Shown here one piece after another: positions 1 through 5,674 of a stretch of DNA of 5,895 nt. The position numbers and the translations under genes are program-made. The notes under the pieces were generated by a model. It saw only the letters and a program-made list of their open reading frames with translations, was not told where the DNA came from and ran no database searches. Source of the stretch: Planktotalea sp. (GTDB lineage: Bacteria > Pseudomonadota > Alphaproteobacteria > Rhodobacterales > Rhodobacteraceae); assembly GCA_024645145.1 (NCBI GenBank), contig JAHEGL010000354.1:1-5895 (forward strand), read 5' to 3'. Every line of letters begins with the position of its first letter. Positions within the stretch are counted from its first letter, which is position 1.

Positions 1-1
1 T

Positions 2-241
2 AATCCGGCGCGCGAAGGGCTCGTATCAATCGCTGTGGACGGCTTAAGCTCACCCGATCTGGTCACCGCGTTGCGCAGCCGGGGCATTCGCACCCACACG
101 CGCAAAGCAGACCATTACTCTGGCAATATCCTTGATCCGCTTGGCCTGCCCGACGCCGTGCGGGTCTCAATGTGTCACTACAACAGCCTTGATGAAGTCA
201 AAACGTTTCTTGCAGCCATGCGCGAGATTTTGGATGGCTAA
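2..241 (+). CDS. C-terminal fragment of a class V PLP-dependent aminotransferase
   Basis: The frame is open from the first bases of the window to a TAA at 239-241, giving the last 79 residues of a longer protein; the true start lies upstream. The GTG at 35 is an internal Val codon, since homologous-looking sequence precedes it. The fragment reads like the small C-terminal domain of fold-type I, class V aminotransferases (cysteine desulfurase/isopenicillin-epimerase-like group): a beta strand (LVSIAVDG), a helix with 'SPDLVTALRSRGI', and the typical ending 'AVRVSMCHYNSLDEVKTFLAAM', in which the R-V-S-x-x-H-Y-N segment is characteristic. The PLP-lysine and cofactor-binding regions are outside the window, so the substrate cannot be assigned. 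No clear terminator follows the gene. The family call is fairly secure; the specific function is unknown. Confidence 0.75.
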   Translation, partial: NPAREGLVSIAVDGLSSPDLVTALRSRGIRTHTRKADHYSGNILDPLGLPDAVRVSMCHYNSLDEVKTFLAAMREILDG

Positions 242-404
242 GCACAAATTGACGAGCCCCTATTGGCATATCCAAATCGAAACAGCTTCTTGTCCGAATT
301 TTTCTGGGTCGAAAAGCAAGCGGCGCAAGGATCTGTCGAATTCCATTGTTAAGAGCGAGTTTCAACGACCGCTTCGGTGAAAACTTCTGCGTTGCACCGA
401 TAAA

Positions 405-440
405 ATTGCCGCTGACGCGAGTGTTTTCTGCGTCAGCAAT
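405..440. repeat. Bulged inverted repeat (hairpin) in intergenic DNA
   Basis: ATTGC (405-409) plus TGACGC (413-418) is complementary to GCGTCAGCAAT (430-440), giving an 11-bp stem with a three-base bulge (CGC, 410-412) and an 11-nt loop (419-429). Without the bulge the core GCTGACGC/GCGTCAGC is a perfect 8-bp stem. No T-run follows on either strand, so it does not look like a standard intrinsic terminator. It could be an RNA structure, a protein-binding site or part of a dispersed repeat. Confidence 0.6.
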
Positions 441-537
441 AGCTGCGTCGGCAAAAAGCGGCAAAGTCCGCACAGCCGCCCTTCGTAACAGTCAGACGCT
501 CCAAATTCTTCTCCAACGAATGCTGCACCTGCACAAC

Positions 538-566
538 TTGAGATTTCCACGCACCACTGCTATGTT
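538..566 (+). promoter_or_regulatory. Predicted sigma70-type promoter for the rsfS operon
   Basis: A -35-like TTGAGA (538-543, five of six consensus matches) is separated by exactly 17 nt from a -10-like TATGTT (561-566, four of six). The -10 is preceded by TGC (558-560), which makes it an extended -10. This predicts transcription starting near 573 and a leader of about 98 nt before the ATG at 671. It is the only good promoter-like pair I found in the intergenic region. Its position just ahead of a run of closely spaced genes fits an operon promoter. The prediction is from consensus matching alone. Confidence 0.5.
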
Positions 567-606
567 TCTAATACCCAGCACCGGGGCAGAATCGGTGTGT
601 CTTTTT

Positions 607-611
607 GGAGG
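607..611 (+). promoter_or_regulatory. Shine-Dalgarno-like GGAGG in the rsfS leader
   Basis: GGAGG is a strong anti-16S match but lies 59 nt upstream of the first in-frame ATG of rsfS (671). The codon at normal distance and in the rsfS frame is CTG at 620-622, after an 8-nt spacer. The GTG at 615 is out of frame, only 3 nt from the motif, and opens a 19-codon frame that ends in an ATGA overlap with the ATG at 671. The motif therefore bears on which rsfS start is used. Confidence 0.4.
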
Positions 612-670
612 GCAGTGTTCTGTCTGTTAACACCGATGCGGCCACGGCCGCGGATCAAAGGTCTGCTACA

Positions 671-1039
671 ATGACAGGCCCCAATGACACCAGCAGCGAC
701 GCGCTTCTGGCCTTTATCCTGAACTCGCTTGAAGAAGACAAAGCCGAAGAGATCGTGCAGATTGATCTGCGCGGCAAAACGGCGATTGGCGATTACATGA
801 TCGTCTGCTCTGGTCGCTCCACGCGTCAGGTTGTGTCGATCTCTGAAAAGCTCTCAGATCGCATGAAGCAAGAACTGGGTCGCGCTTCCAAGCTTGAAGG
901 CAAAGGCAGCGGTGATTGGGTACTGGTCGATACTGGTGATATCATCGTTCATGTGTTCCGCCCCGAAGTGCGCGAGTTTTACCAGATCGAAAAGATGTGG
1001 TTGGATGGCGAAGAGCCAATGCCAAGGCCAACGGTCTAG
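671..1039 (+). CDS. rsfS: Ribosomal silencing factor RsfS
   Basis: RsfS (RsfA/Iojap family) binds ribosomal protein uL14 on the 50S subunit and blocks joining with 30S, lowering translation during starvation. From the ATG at 671 the protein has 122 residues, normal for the family. The domain spans about residues 8-112: an N-terminal helix (DALLAFILNSLEEDKAEE), the strand 'IVQIDLRGKTAIGDYMIVCSG' with the conserved G-D-Y and S-x-R-Q-V motifs (residues 40-54), and the signature EG...GDWVLVD.GD.IVHVFRPEVREFY.IEK.W (residues 76-110). A weak AAAGG (657-661) precedes this ATG by 9 nt. The frame is open further upstream to a TTG at 605, and a strong GGAGG at 607-611 would fit a start at CTG 620, adding 17 residues. 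The ATG is chosen as conservative; the start is uncertain. The stop is 6 nt before rlmH. The family is often next to nadD; that gene is not adjacent here. Confidence 0.93.
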   Translation: MTGPNDTSSDALLAFILNSLEEDKAEEIVQIDLRGKTAIGDYMIVCSGRSTRQVVSISEKLSDRMKQELGRASKLEGKGSGDWVLVDTGDIIVHVFRPEVREFYQIEKMWLDGEEPMPRPTV

Positions 1040-1045
1040 CATCTC

Positions 1046-1516
1046 ATGAAAGTCCATATCTGTGCCGTTGGGCGTATGCGCGCAGGCCCGGAAAAGGTTC
1101 TTTTCGACGATTATCAAACGCGGTTTGATCGTACAGTTCGGAGCTTAGGTCTCGGCCCTTTGTCCGTTACAGAGGTCGAAGACAAAAAGAGTCTTGGCAT
1201 GAGCGCAGAAGCCGTTTTGCTTGAGCGCGTTATTCCCAAAGGCGCTGTGATATGCGCGATGGATGAGCGCGGCACAGTTATGACTTCCCCCAAATTTGCT
1301 AGCAAATTTGGCGATTGGCGCGATGCCGGGCGCGCTGATCTTGCGCTCATTATTGGCGGTGCAGACGGGATTGATCCAGAACTGCGCAAGCGCGCTGATT
1401 TCACGCTGAGTTTTGGCTCGATGGTCTGGCCCCACATGCTCGCGCGCGTCATGCTGGCAGAACAGTTATATAGGGCGGCATCAATCCTCTCAGGTAGCCC
1501 ATATCATCGGGTTTAG
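1046..1516 (+). CDS. rlmH: 23S rRNA (pseudouridine-1915-N3)-methyltransferase RlmH
   Basis: RlmH is a homodimeric SPOUT-class methyltransferase that uses S-adenosylmethionine to methylate N3 of pseudouridine 1915 in helix 69 of 23S rRNA, acting on assembled 70S ribosomes. The 156-residue length matches the family (E. coli about 155). The first strand is '[11 protein letters not shown]'. The knot and SAM-binding elements are MDERG (72-76), IGGADG (103-108) and [10 protein letters not shown] (121-130), followed by the helix '[13 protein letters not shown]' and the invariant C-terminal Y-H-R (153-155), needed for substrate recognition and catalysis in the family. The ATG at 1046 starts directly at the conserved first strand, 6 nt after the rsfS stop. 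Its own ribosome binding site is poor, so translation may be coupled to rsfS. Both neighbours target the large subunit, a common pairing. Confidence 0.96.
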   Translation: MKVHICAVGRMRAGPEKVLFDDYQTRFDRTVRSLGLGPLSVTEVEDKKSLGMSAEAVLLERVIPKGAVICAMDERGTVMTSPKFASKFGDWRDAGRADLALIIGGADGIDPELRKRADFTLSFGSMVWPHMLARVMLAEQLYRAASILSGSPYHRV

Positions 1517-1521
1517 CTTTA

Positions 1522-1562
1522 CCTTGGTCCCTTGCTTCTTCTAAACAAAGAAAAAGCCAAGG
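1522..1562 (+). promoter_or_regulatory. Inverted repeat overlapping the gpmI ribosome binding site
   Basis: CCTTGG (1522-1527) is perfectly complementary to CCAAGG (1557-1562). A possible inner pairing is TTCTT (1536-1540) with AAGAA (1549-1553 region). The right arm contains most of the AAGGA Shine-Dalgarno sequence (1559-1563) of gpmI, which starts at 1575. Folding would hide that site. The stem is short and the enclosed region A/T-rich, so stability is moderate and the regulatory role is an inference. No T-run follows, so it is not a clear terminator. Confidence 0.35.
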
Positions 1563-1574
1563 AAATCACCCGTC

Positions 1575-3092
1575 ATGACCACCCCAAAACCTGTTGTTCT
1601 GTGTATTCTTGATGGCTGGGGTTTGAGTGATGATACGACAGCCAATGCCCCTGCAATGGCGAACACGCCAAACTTTGACCACATCATGCGTGACGGACCT
1701 TCTGCGCAACTGATCACCCACGGACCTGATGCAGGTTTACCAAGTGGACAAATGGGTAATTCAGAAGTGGGCCATACCAATATTGGTGCGGGGCGCGTGG
1801 TTGCGATGGACCTTGGCCAGATTGATCTCGCAATTGAGGATGGCAGCTACTTTGAAGCGGAAGCTTTGATTGAGTTTATTGGAAAAATGAAGATGAGCGG
1901 CGGCACTGCACATGTGATGGGCTTGCTCTCTGATGGCGGTGTGCACGGGATGCTGACCCATATGATCGCATCAATCGATGTGATCGCCAAAGCAGGCGTT
2001 CCCGTTGCGCTTCACCTGATCACCGATGGCCGCGATGTCGCGCCCTCTTCCGCGCTTGTCTATTTAGAAACGCTGGAAGCCGCATTGCCTGCTGGCGCTA
2101 AAATCGCAACTGTTTGTGGCCGCTACTATGCACTGGACCGCGACAACCGTTGGGAGCGCGTGAGCACTGCATTCGAGGCGATTGTGAATGCCAAAGGCGA
2201 CGCGCAGCCAAATGCCAAAGCGACCATCGACGCGGCCTATTCAAAAGACATCACAGACGAATTCATCAAAGCCACGGTCATCAATGACTACGCAGGTGCT
2301 AAAGATGGCGACGGCCTCTTTTGCCTGAACTTTCGCGCTGATCGCGCACGTGAAATCTTGGCCGCGCTCGTGCAACCGGACTTCACCGCGTTCGAGACTG
2401 GCCCACGCCCCGCATGGACAACGGCGCTGGGAATGGTCGAATACTCTCAAGCGCATAACAGCTACCTGCAAACGGTTTTCCCGCCACGCAATATTCCAAA
2501 CACGCTGGGCGCATGGGTCGCCAAACAAGGTAAAAGCCAATTCCGCTGCGCTGAAACCGAAAAATACCCCCATGTCACCTTCTTCATGAATGGTGGCATC
2601 GAAGTTCCAGAGAAGGGCGAAGACCGCTACATGGCCCCCTCCCCCAAAGTCGCGACTTATGATCTGCAACCCGAAATGAGCGCAGCAGAAGTGACTGATG
2701 CCTTCGTGGGTACGATCAATGACGGATATGATTTGATAATCACAAATTACGCCAATCCGGATATGGTGGGTCACACAGGCGATCTTGCTGCTGCCATTAA
2801 AGCTTGCGAAGCCGTGGACGCAGGTCTTGGCCGTGTTTTGGACGCCCTTGAAACCGCTGGGGGGGCGATGATCGTCACCGCGGATCACGGCAATTGCGAA
2901 CAAATGCTCGATCCCGAAACAGGCGGCCCACACACCGCGCATACGACCAACCCCGTACCTGTCGCGCTTGTCGGCGGACCTGTCAGCGCAACACTGTCAA
3001 ACGGACGTCTTGCGGATCTAGCTCCGACACTGCTGCACCTGATGGATTTAGAACAACCCGCTGAAATGACGGGCGAAAGCTTGATCAAGTAA
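1575..3092 (+). CDS. gpmI: 2,3-bisphosphoglycerate-independent phosphoglycerate mutase
   Basis: This cytoplasmic enzyme interconverts 3- and 2-phosphoglycerate in glycolysis and gluconeogenesis through a phosphoserine intermediate, with two Mn ions and no 2,3-BPG cofactor. The 505 residues match the family (about 510). It belongs to the alkaline phosphatase superfamily. Visible motifs: LDGWG with metal-ligand Asp13; GQMGNSEVGHTNIGAGR with the catalytic Ser63; HLITDGRDVAP (147-157); GRYYALDRDNRW (182-193); NFRADRAREI (252-261); the second phosphatase-domain metal ligands in NPDMVGHTGD (Asp396, His400), TADHGN (Asp437, His438) and HTAHTTNPVP (His456). All expected catalytic and metal residues appear intact. 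The ATG at 1575 has AAGGA 11 nt upstream. The gene ends with TAATG, overlapping the start of the EnvC-like gene by one base. Its right arm of overlap suggests translational coupling between glycolysis and envelope genes, which I treat as inference. Confidence 0.98.
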   Translation: MTTPKPVVLCILDGWGLSDDTTANAPAMANTPNFDHIMRDGPSAQLITHGPDAGLPSGQMGNSEVGHTNIGAGRVVAMDLGQIDLAIEDGSYFEAEALIEFIGKMKMSGGTAHVMGLLSDGGVHGMLTHMIASIDVIAKAGVPVALHLITDGRDVAPSSALVYLETLEAALPAGAKIATVCGRYYALDRDNRWERVSTAFEAIVNAKGDAQPNAKATIDAAYSKDITDEFIKATVINDYAGAKDGDGLFCLNFRADRAREILAALVQPDFTAFETGPRPAWTTALGMVEYSQAHNSYLQTVFPPRNIPNTLGAWVAKQGKSQFRCAETEKYPHVTFFMNGGIEVPEKGEDRYMAPSPKVATYDLQPEMSAAEVTDAFVGTINDGYDLIITNYANPDMVGHTGDLAAAIKACEAVDAGLGRVLDALETAGGAMIVTADHGNCEQMLDPETGGPHTAHTTNPVPVALVGGPVSATLSNGRLADLAPTLLHLMDLEQPAEMTGESLIK

Positions 3093-4222
3093 TGCACCTG
3101 CTGCGCGCTCTTTTGATTGCTTTAACCCTCGCGACCCAAGCGACTGCACAAGACAACCCTGGCGCAACTGCGCAAGCGGCAGCGGATCGTTTGCGCGCAG
3201 CCTCGACCCAGCTTGATCAAGCCAAATCCGCGCGCGACCGCGTCAAAGCGCTGACCGCAACGATCCAAGCATTTGAGACAGGTCTCGATGCGATGCGCGA
3301 GGGGTTGCGCCTTGCTGCGACCCGTGAATCCGTGCTCTCGCGTCAACTCGCAGCACGCGACGGCGAAGTCGCCGAACTCCTCGCGGTCCTGCAAACGATT
3401 TCCCGCGCGCCAGCCCCTGTTCTTATGGCGCATCCTGATGGGCCTTCCGGTGCTGTGCGTTCCGGCATGTTGGTCGCGGAACTCACACCAGCGCTCACCG
3501 CGCGCGCCAACAATCTGCGCCGCGATGTGGAGGAAATGACACTCCTGCGCACCCTGCAAGAAACCGCGACGGATGAACTACGCACCGCCCTCTCTGGCGT
3601 CCAAAACGCACGCACCGAGCTGAGCCAAGCAATGGCGGATCGCACCGACCTACCGAAGAAATTCACAGAAGACCCCGTGCGCACTGCGATCCTCATCAGT
3701 TCCACTGAAACGCTCGATGCCTTCGCTGGTGGTCTGAGCAAAATCACTACGGCTGAGGCACTTGGCCCTCTCCCAGACATCACCGCGCTCAAAGGTGAAC
3801 TTCCACTTCCCGTCGAAGGGCTCGTTCTAAGACGCGCGGGTGAAGCCGATGCAGCTGGAATTGAACGCCCCGGTATTCTTGTGGTGACCCGTCCGCGCTC
3901 TCTTGTGACAACGCCGACAACCGCGACGATCCGCTATCACGGCCCTCTGCTCGATCTTGGAAATGTTGTCATTCTAGAGCCGCAAGCTAACTTGCTGTTC
4001 ATATTAACGGGCTTAGACACGCTCTACGGTGAAATCGGACAAGTCCTGCCCGCAGGCTTTCCAGTAGGCTTAATGGGCGGAAAAAGTGATCAAATCGATC
4101 AGATTGTCTCACAAGGGAGTGATGGGGCTGGAAACACCCGCTCAGAAACGCTCTATATAGACGTAAGAGAGAATAACACATCTGTGGACCCGCTTTCGTG
4201 GTTCGCGGCAAACAAGGAATGA
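3092..4222 (+). CDS. EnvC-like murein hydrolase activator (degenerate LytM/M23 domain)
   Basis: The 376-residue protein has a signal peptide (basic start, hydrophobic residues 3-15, cleavage probably near ATA-Q or TAQ-D at 19-21), so it should be periplasmic. Residues about 25-105 and 135-185 are rich in Ala, Leu, Arg, Glu and Gln and look helical or coiled coil, as in EnvC. Residues about 234-372 form an M23/LytM-like beta domain: LPLPVEGLVLRRAGEAD, a GILV strand, ATIRYHGPLLDLGNVVILEP, LYGEIGQVLPAGFPVGLMGG and the final ETLYIDVREN...VDPLSWF. The zinc ligands of active M23 peptidases (HxxxD and HxH) are absent: the first site reads R-A-G-E-A-D then R-P-G-I, and the usual HxH position has Y-G-E. 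This fits an activator of N-acetylmuramyl-L-alanine amidases rather than a peptidase. The start overlaps the gpmI stop (TAATG), and ctpA follows after 4 nt. Confidence 0.9.
   Translation: MHLLRALLIALTLATQATAQDNPGATAQAAADRLRAASTQLDQAKSARDRVKALTATIQAFETGLDAMREGLRLAATRESVLSRQLAARDGEVAELLAVLQTISRAPAPVLMAHPDGPSGAVRSGMLVAELTPALTARANNLRRDVEEMTLLRTLQETATDELRTALSGVQNARTELSQAMADRTDLPKKFTEDPVRTAILISSTETLDAFAGGLSKITTAEALGPLPDITALKGELPLPVEGLVLRRAGEADAAGIERPGILVVTRPRSLVTTPTTATIRYHGPLLDLGNVVILEPQANLLFILTGLDTLYGEIGQVLPAGFPVGLMGGKSDQIDQIVSQGSDGAGNTRSETLYIDVRENNTSVDPLSWFAANKE
4214..4218 (+). promoter_or_regulatory. ctpA ribosome binding site inside the envC-like gene
   Basis: AAGGA lies in the last codons of the EnvC-like gene, 8 nt before the ctpA ATG at 4227. 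It is a good Shine-Dalgarno match at normal spacing and supports that start. Because ribosomes finishing the upstream gene cover it, the two genes are probably translationally coupled. Confidence 0.7.
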
Positions 4223-4226
4223 GCAC

Positions 4227-5570
4227 ATGAAGAAATTCATCATGGCCGCAGTCGGGGGCACATTGGCCGGGATCGTCCTGACCACGCAAGTTGCTGCCCC
4301 GCTGCTGGCACAGGAAGCAGATAAAAAGGTTAACGTCTATGAACAGCTTGATCTGTTCGGCGATATTTTTGAGCGCATCCGCGCGCAATATGTTGAAGAG
4401 GTCGATGAGGGCGATCTGATCGAAGCTGCCATCAACGGCATGCTCACCTCTCTTGATCCGCATTCCTCTTATCTGTCACCCGATGATGCGAACGACATGC
4501 GCGTGCAAACCCGTGGTGAATTCGGTGGTCTTGGCATTGAAGTCACGCAGGAAGAAGGCTTTGTCAAAGTCGTCTCGCCTATTGATGGCACACCTGCTGA
4601 CGAAGCGGGCATCGAAGCCGGCGATTTCATCACACATGTCGACGGCGAAAGCATCCTTGGTTTCGCGCTTGATGAAGCGGTTGAGCTGATGCGCGGCCCT
4701 GTCGGTTCAGAAATCATCGTGACCATCGTGCGCGAAGGCGAAGACGAACCATTTGACGTTTCAATCGTACGCGACACTATCAAACTTACCGCAGTGCGTT
4801 CACGCACAGAGGGTGAAACAGTCGTTCTGCGCGTTACAACATTTAATGATCAAACAACTCCCAATCTGGAAGCGAAGCTCGCGGAAGAAGTCGAAGAGCT
4901 GGGCGGTATAGACAACATCAACGGCTTCGTCATCGATTTGCGCAATAACCCCGGTGGCCTTTTGACCCAAGCGATCCGCGTTTCTGATGCCTTCCTTGAA
5001 AAGGGCGAAATCGTTTCCACTCGTGGTCGTGATCCTGCAGATGGGGATCGTTTCAACGCAACTCCCGGTGATCTCGCGATGGGTAAGCCTATTGTTGTGC
5101 TGATCAACGGTGGCTCTGCCTCCGCGTCTGAAATCGTTGCAGGTGCGTTGCAAGACCACCGCCGCGCGATTGTGATCGGTACCAAGAGTTTCGGCAAAGG
5201 ATCGGTTCAAACGGTTATGCCACTGCGCTCCAACGGGGCGATGCGTCTGACTACAGCGCGCTATTACACACCGTCAGGTCGTTCCATCCAAGCGTTGGGC
5301 GTTTCCCCTGACATCATCGTAGAACAGCCACGCCGCGCGCCAGACGCAGAAGACGAAGCAGAGGATGAGAGCATCTCCAACCGTCGTCGTTCTGAGAGTG
5401 ATCTACGTGGCTCGTTGAACAACGACAGCTTATCTGAGGATGAGATCCGCCAGATCGAAGCAGATCGCGAAAAGGCAGAAAACGCAGCAAAGCTGCGCGA
5501 GGATGACTACCAACTGGCCTATGCCATCGACATTCTCAAAGGCCTCAGCGCTTTGGGTCCTAACGAGTAA
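4227..5570 (+). CDS. ctpA: S41 family C-terminal processing peptidase (CtpA)
   Basis: CtpA-type proteases are periplasmic or membrane-associated serine proteases that trim or degrade envelope proteins from their C-terminus, including peptidoglycan hydrolases in several bacteria. The 447-residue protein has a signal peptide (MKK, hydrophobic residues 5-24, likely cleavage at LLAQ-E near 28-30). An N-terminal helical region (about 36-95) includes the family motif 'AINGMLTSLDPHSSYLSP'. A PDZ domain covers about 98-182 (GGLGIEV to the IVRD region). The protease core follows, with GFVIDLRNNPGG (233-244), GGSASASEIVAGALQD (295-310) and GTKSFGKGSVQ (318-328). Ser299, Lys324 and Gln328 have the 25- and 4-residue spacing known for the Ser/Lys/Gln catalytic site of Prc and CtpB, so the enzyme should be active. 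Residues about 367-425 are an acidic, Ser/Arg-rich low-complexity stretch before a short conserved-looking helix at the end. A strong terminator follows. Confidence 0.96.
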   Translation: MKKFIMAAVGGTLAGIVLTTQVAAPLLAQEADKKVNVYEQLDLFGDIFERIRAQYVEEVDEGDLIEAAINGMLTSLDPHSSYLSPDDANDMRVQTRGEFGGLGIEVTQEEGFVKVVSPIDGTPADEAGIEAGDFITHVDGESILGFALDEAVELMRGPVGSEIIVTIVREGEDEPFDVSIVRDTIKLTAVRSRTEGETVVLRVTTFNDQTTPNLEAKLAEEVEELGGIDNINGFVIDLRNNPGGLLTQAIRVSDAFLEKGEIVSTRGRDPADGDRFNATPGDLAMGKPIVVLINGGSASASEIVAGALQDHRRAIVIGTKSFGKGSVQTVMPLRSNGAMRLTTARYYTPSGRSIQALGVSPDIIVEQPRRAPDAEDEAEDESISNRRRSESDLRGSLNNDSLSEDEIRQIEADREKAENAAKLREDDYQLAYAIDILKGLSALGPNE

Positions 5571-5591
5571 GGCCCCAATATTCCAAATATC

Positions 5592-5622
5592 AAAGGGCGG
5601 CTCACATCAGAGCCGCCCTTTT
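5592..5622 (+). terminator. Intrinsic terminator after ctpA
   Basis: AAAGGGCGGCTC (5592-5603) pairs perfectly with GAGCCGCCCTTT (5610-5621): a 12-bp, mostly GC stem with a 6-nt loop (ACATCA) and a TTTT run at 5619-5622. It begins 22 nt after the ctpA stop. The A-run on the left arm could give some activity on the opposite strand. It marks the end of the rsfS-ctpA operon. Confidence 0.92.
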
Positions 5623-5664
5623 GCATTTGAGTCCAAATACTCTGAGTTCCTCAAACGACGCAAA

Positions 5665-5669
5665 GAGGA
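5665..5669 (+). promoter_or_regulatory. Ribosome binding site of the DUF1304-type gene
   Basis: GAGGA precedes the ATG at 5675 by 5 nt and is a good Shine-Dalgarno match. It supports 5675 rather than the earlier in-frame position at 5621, which would lie inside the terminator. I found no convincing promoter pair between the terminator and this site. Confidence 0.65.
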
Positions 5670-5674
5670 CCCCC

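Larger units (their letters stand above)
242..604. other. Intergenic region without a convincing gene
   Basis: This stretch of about 360 bases lies between the aminotransferase stop and the rsfS leader. Open frames exist on both strands (346-630 on +, 473-198 on -), but none has a good ribosome binding site, a recognisable domain or protein-like composition, and the minus frame runs into the aminotransferase gene. What can be seen is a bulged hairpin at 405-440, a shorter inverted repeat (TCGGTG at 374-379 with CACCGA at 395-400), GC-rich sequence around 450-482, and a promoter-like element at 538-566. The sequence vaguely resembles dispersed intergenic sequence I associate with roseobacter genomes, but that is memory and has not been checked. 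Confidence 0.5.

Noticed and set aside
35..37. GTG as the start of a 68-residue gene
   Set aside because: The frame is open to the window edge and the residues before it continue the aminotransferase fold, so the GTG is an internal Val codon.
405..440. Intergenic hairpin as terminator of the aminotransferase gene
   Set aside because: No T-run follows on the + strand, and it is more than 160 nt beyond the stop codon.
198..473. Minus-strand open frame of 91 residues across the aminotransferase end and the intergenic region
   Set aside because: It starts with GTG, has no clear ribosome binding site, overlaps the coding end of the aminotransferase and shows no known domain. I kept only the comment on the intergenic segment.
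346..630. Plus-strand open frame of 94 residues before rsfS
   Set aside because: No ribosome binding site or family resemblance; it spans the hairpin, the predicted promoter and the rsfS leader, so it is probably chance.
2241..2942. A 233-codon open frame on the minus strand inside gpmI
   Set aside because: It is wholly antisense to a gene with complete family motifs; its translation is rich in Cys, His and Phe without a recognisable domain, as expected from the reverse of GC-biased codons.
3122..3792. Long minus-strand frames inside the envC-like gene
   Set aside because: They are antisense shadows of a GC-biased gene, with Arg/Ser-rich translations and no domain or start signal.
5621..5674. 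Upstream in-frame start for the DUF1304-type gene
   Set aside because: It lies within the terminator T-run, while the ATG at 5675 has a good ribosome binding site and matches the family's N-terminus.
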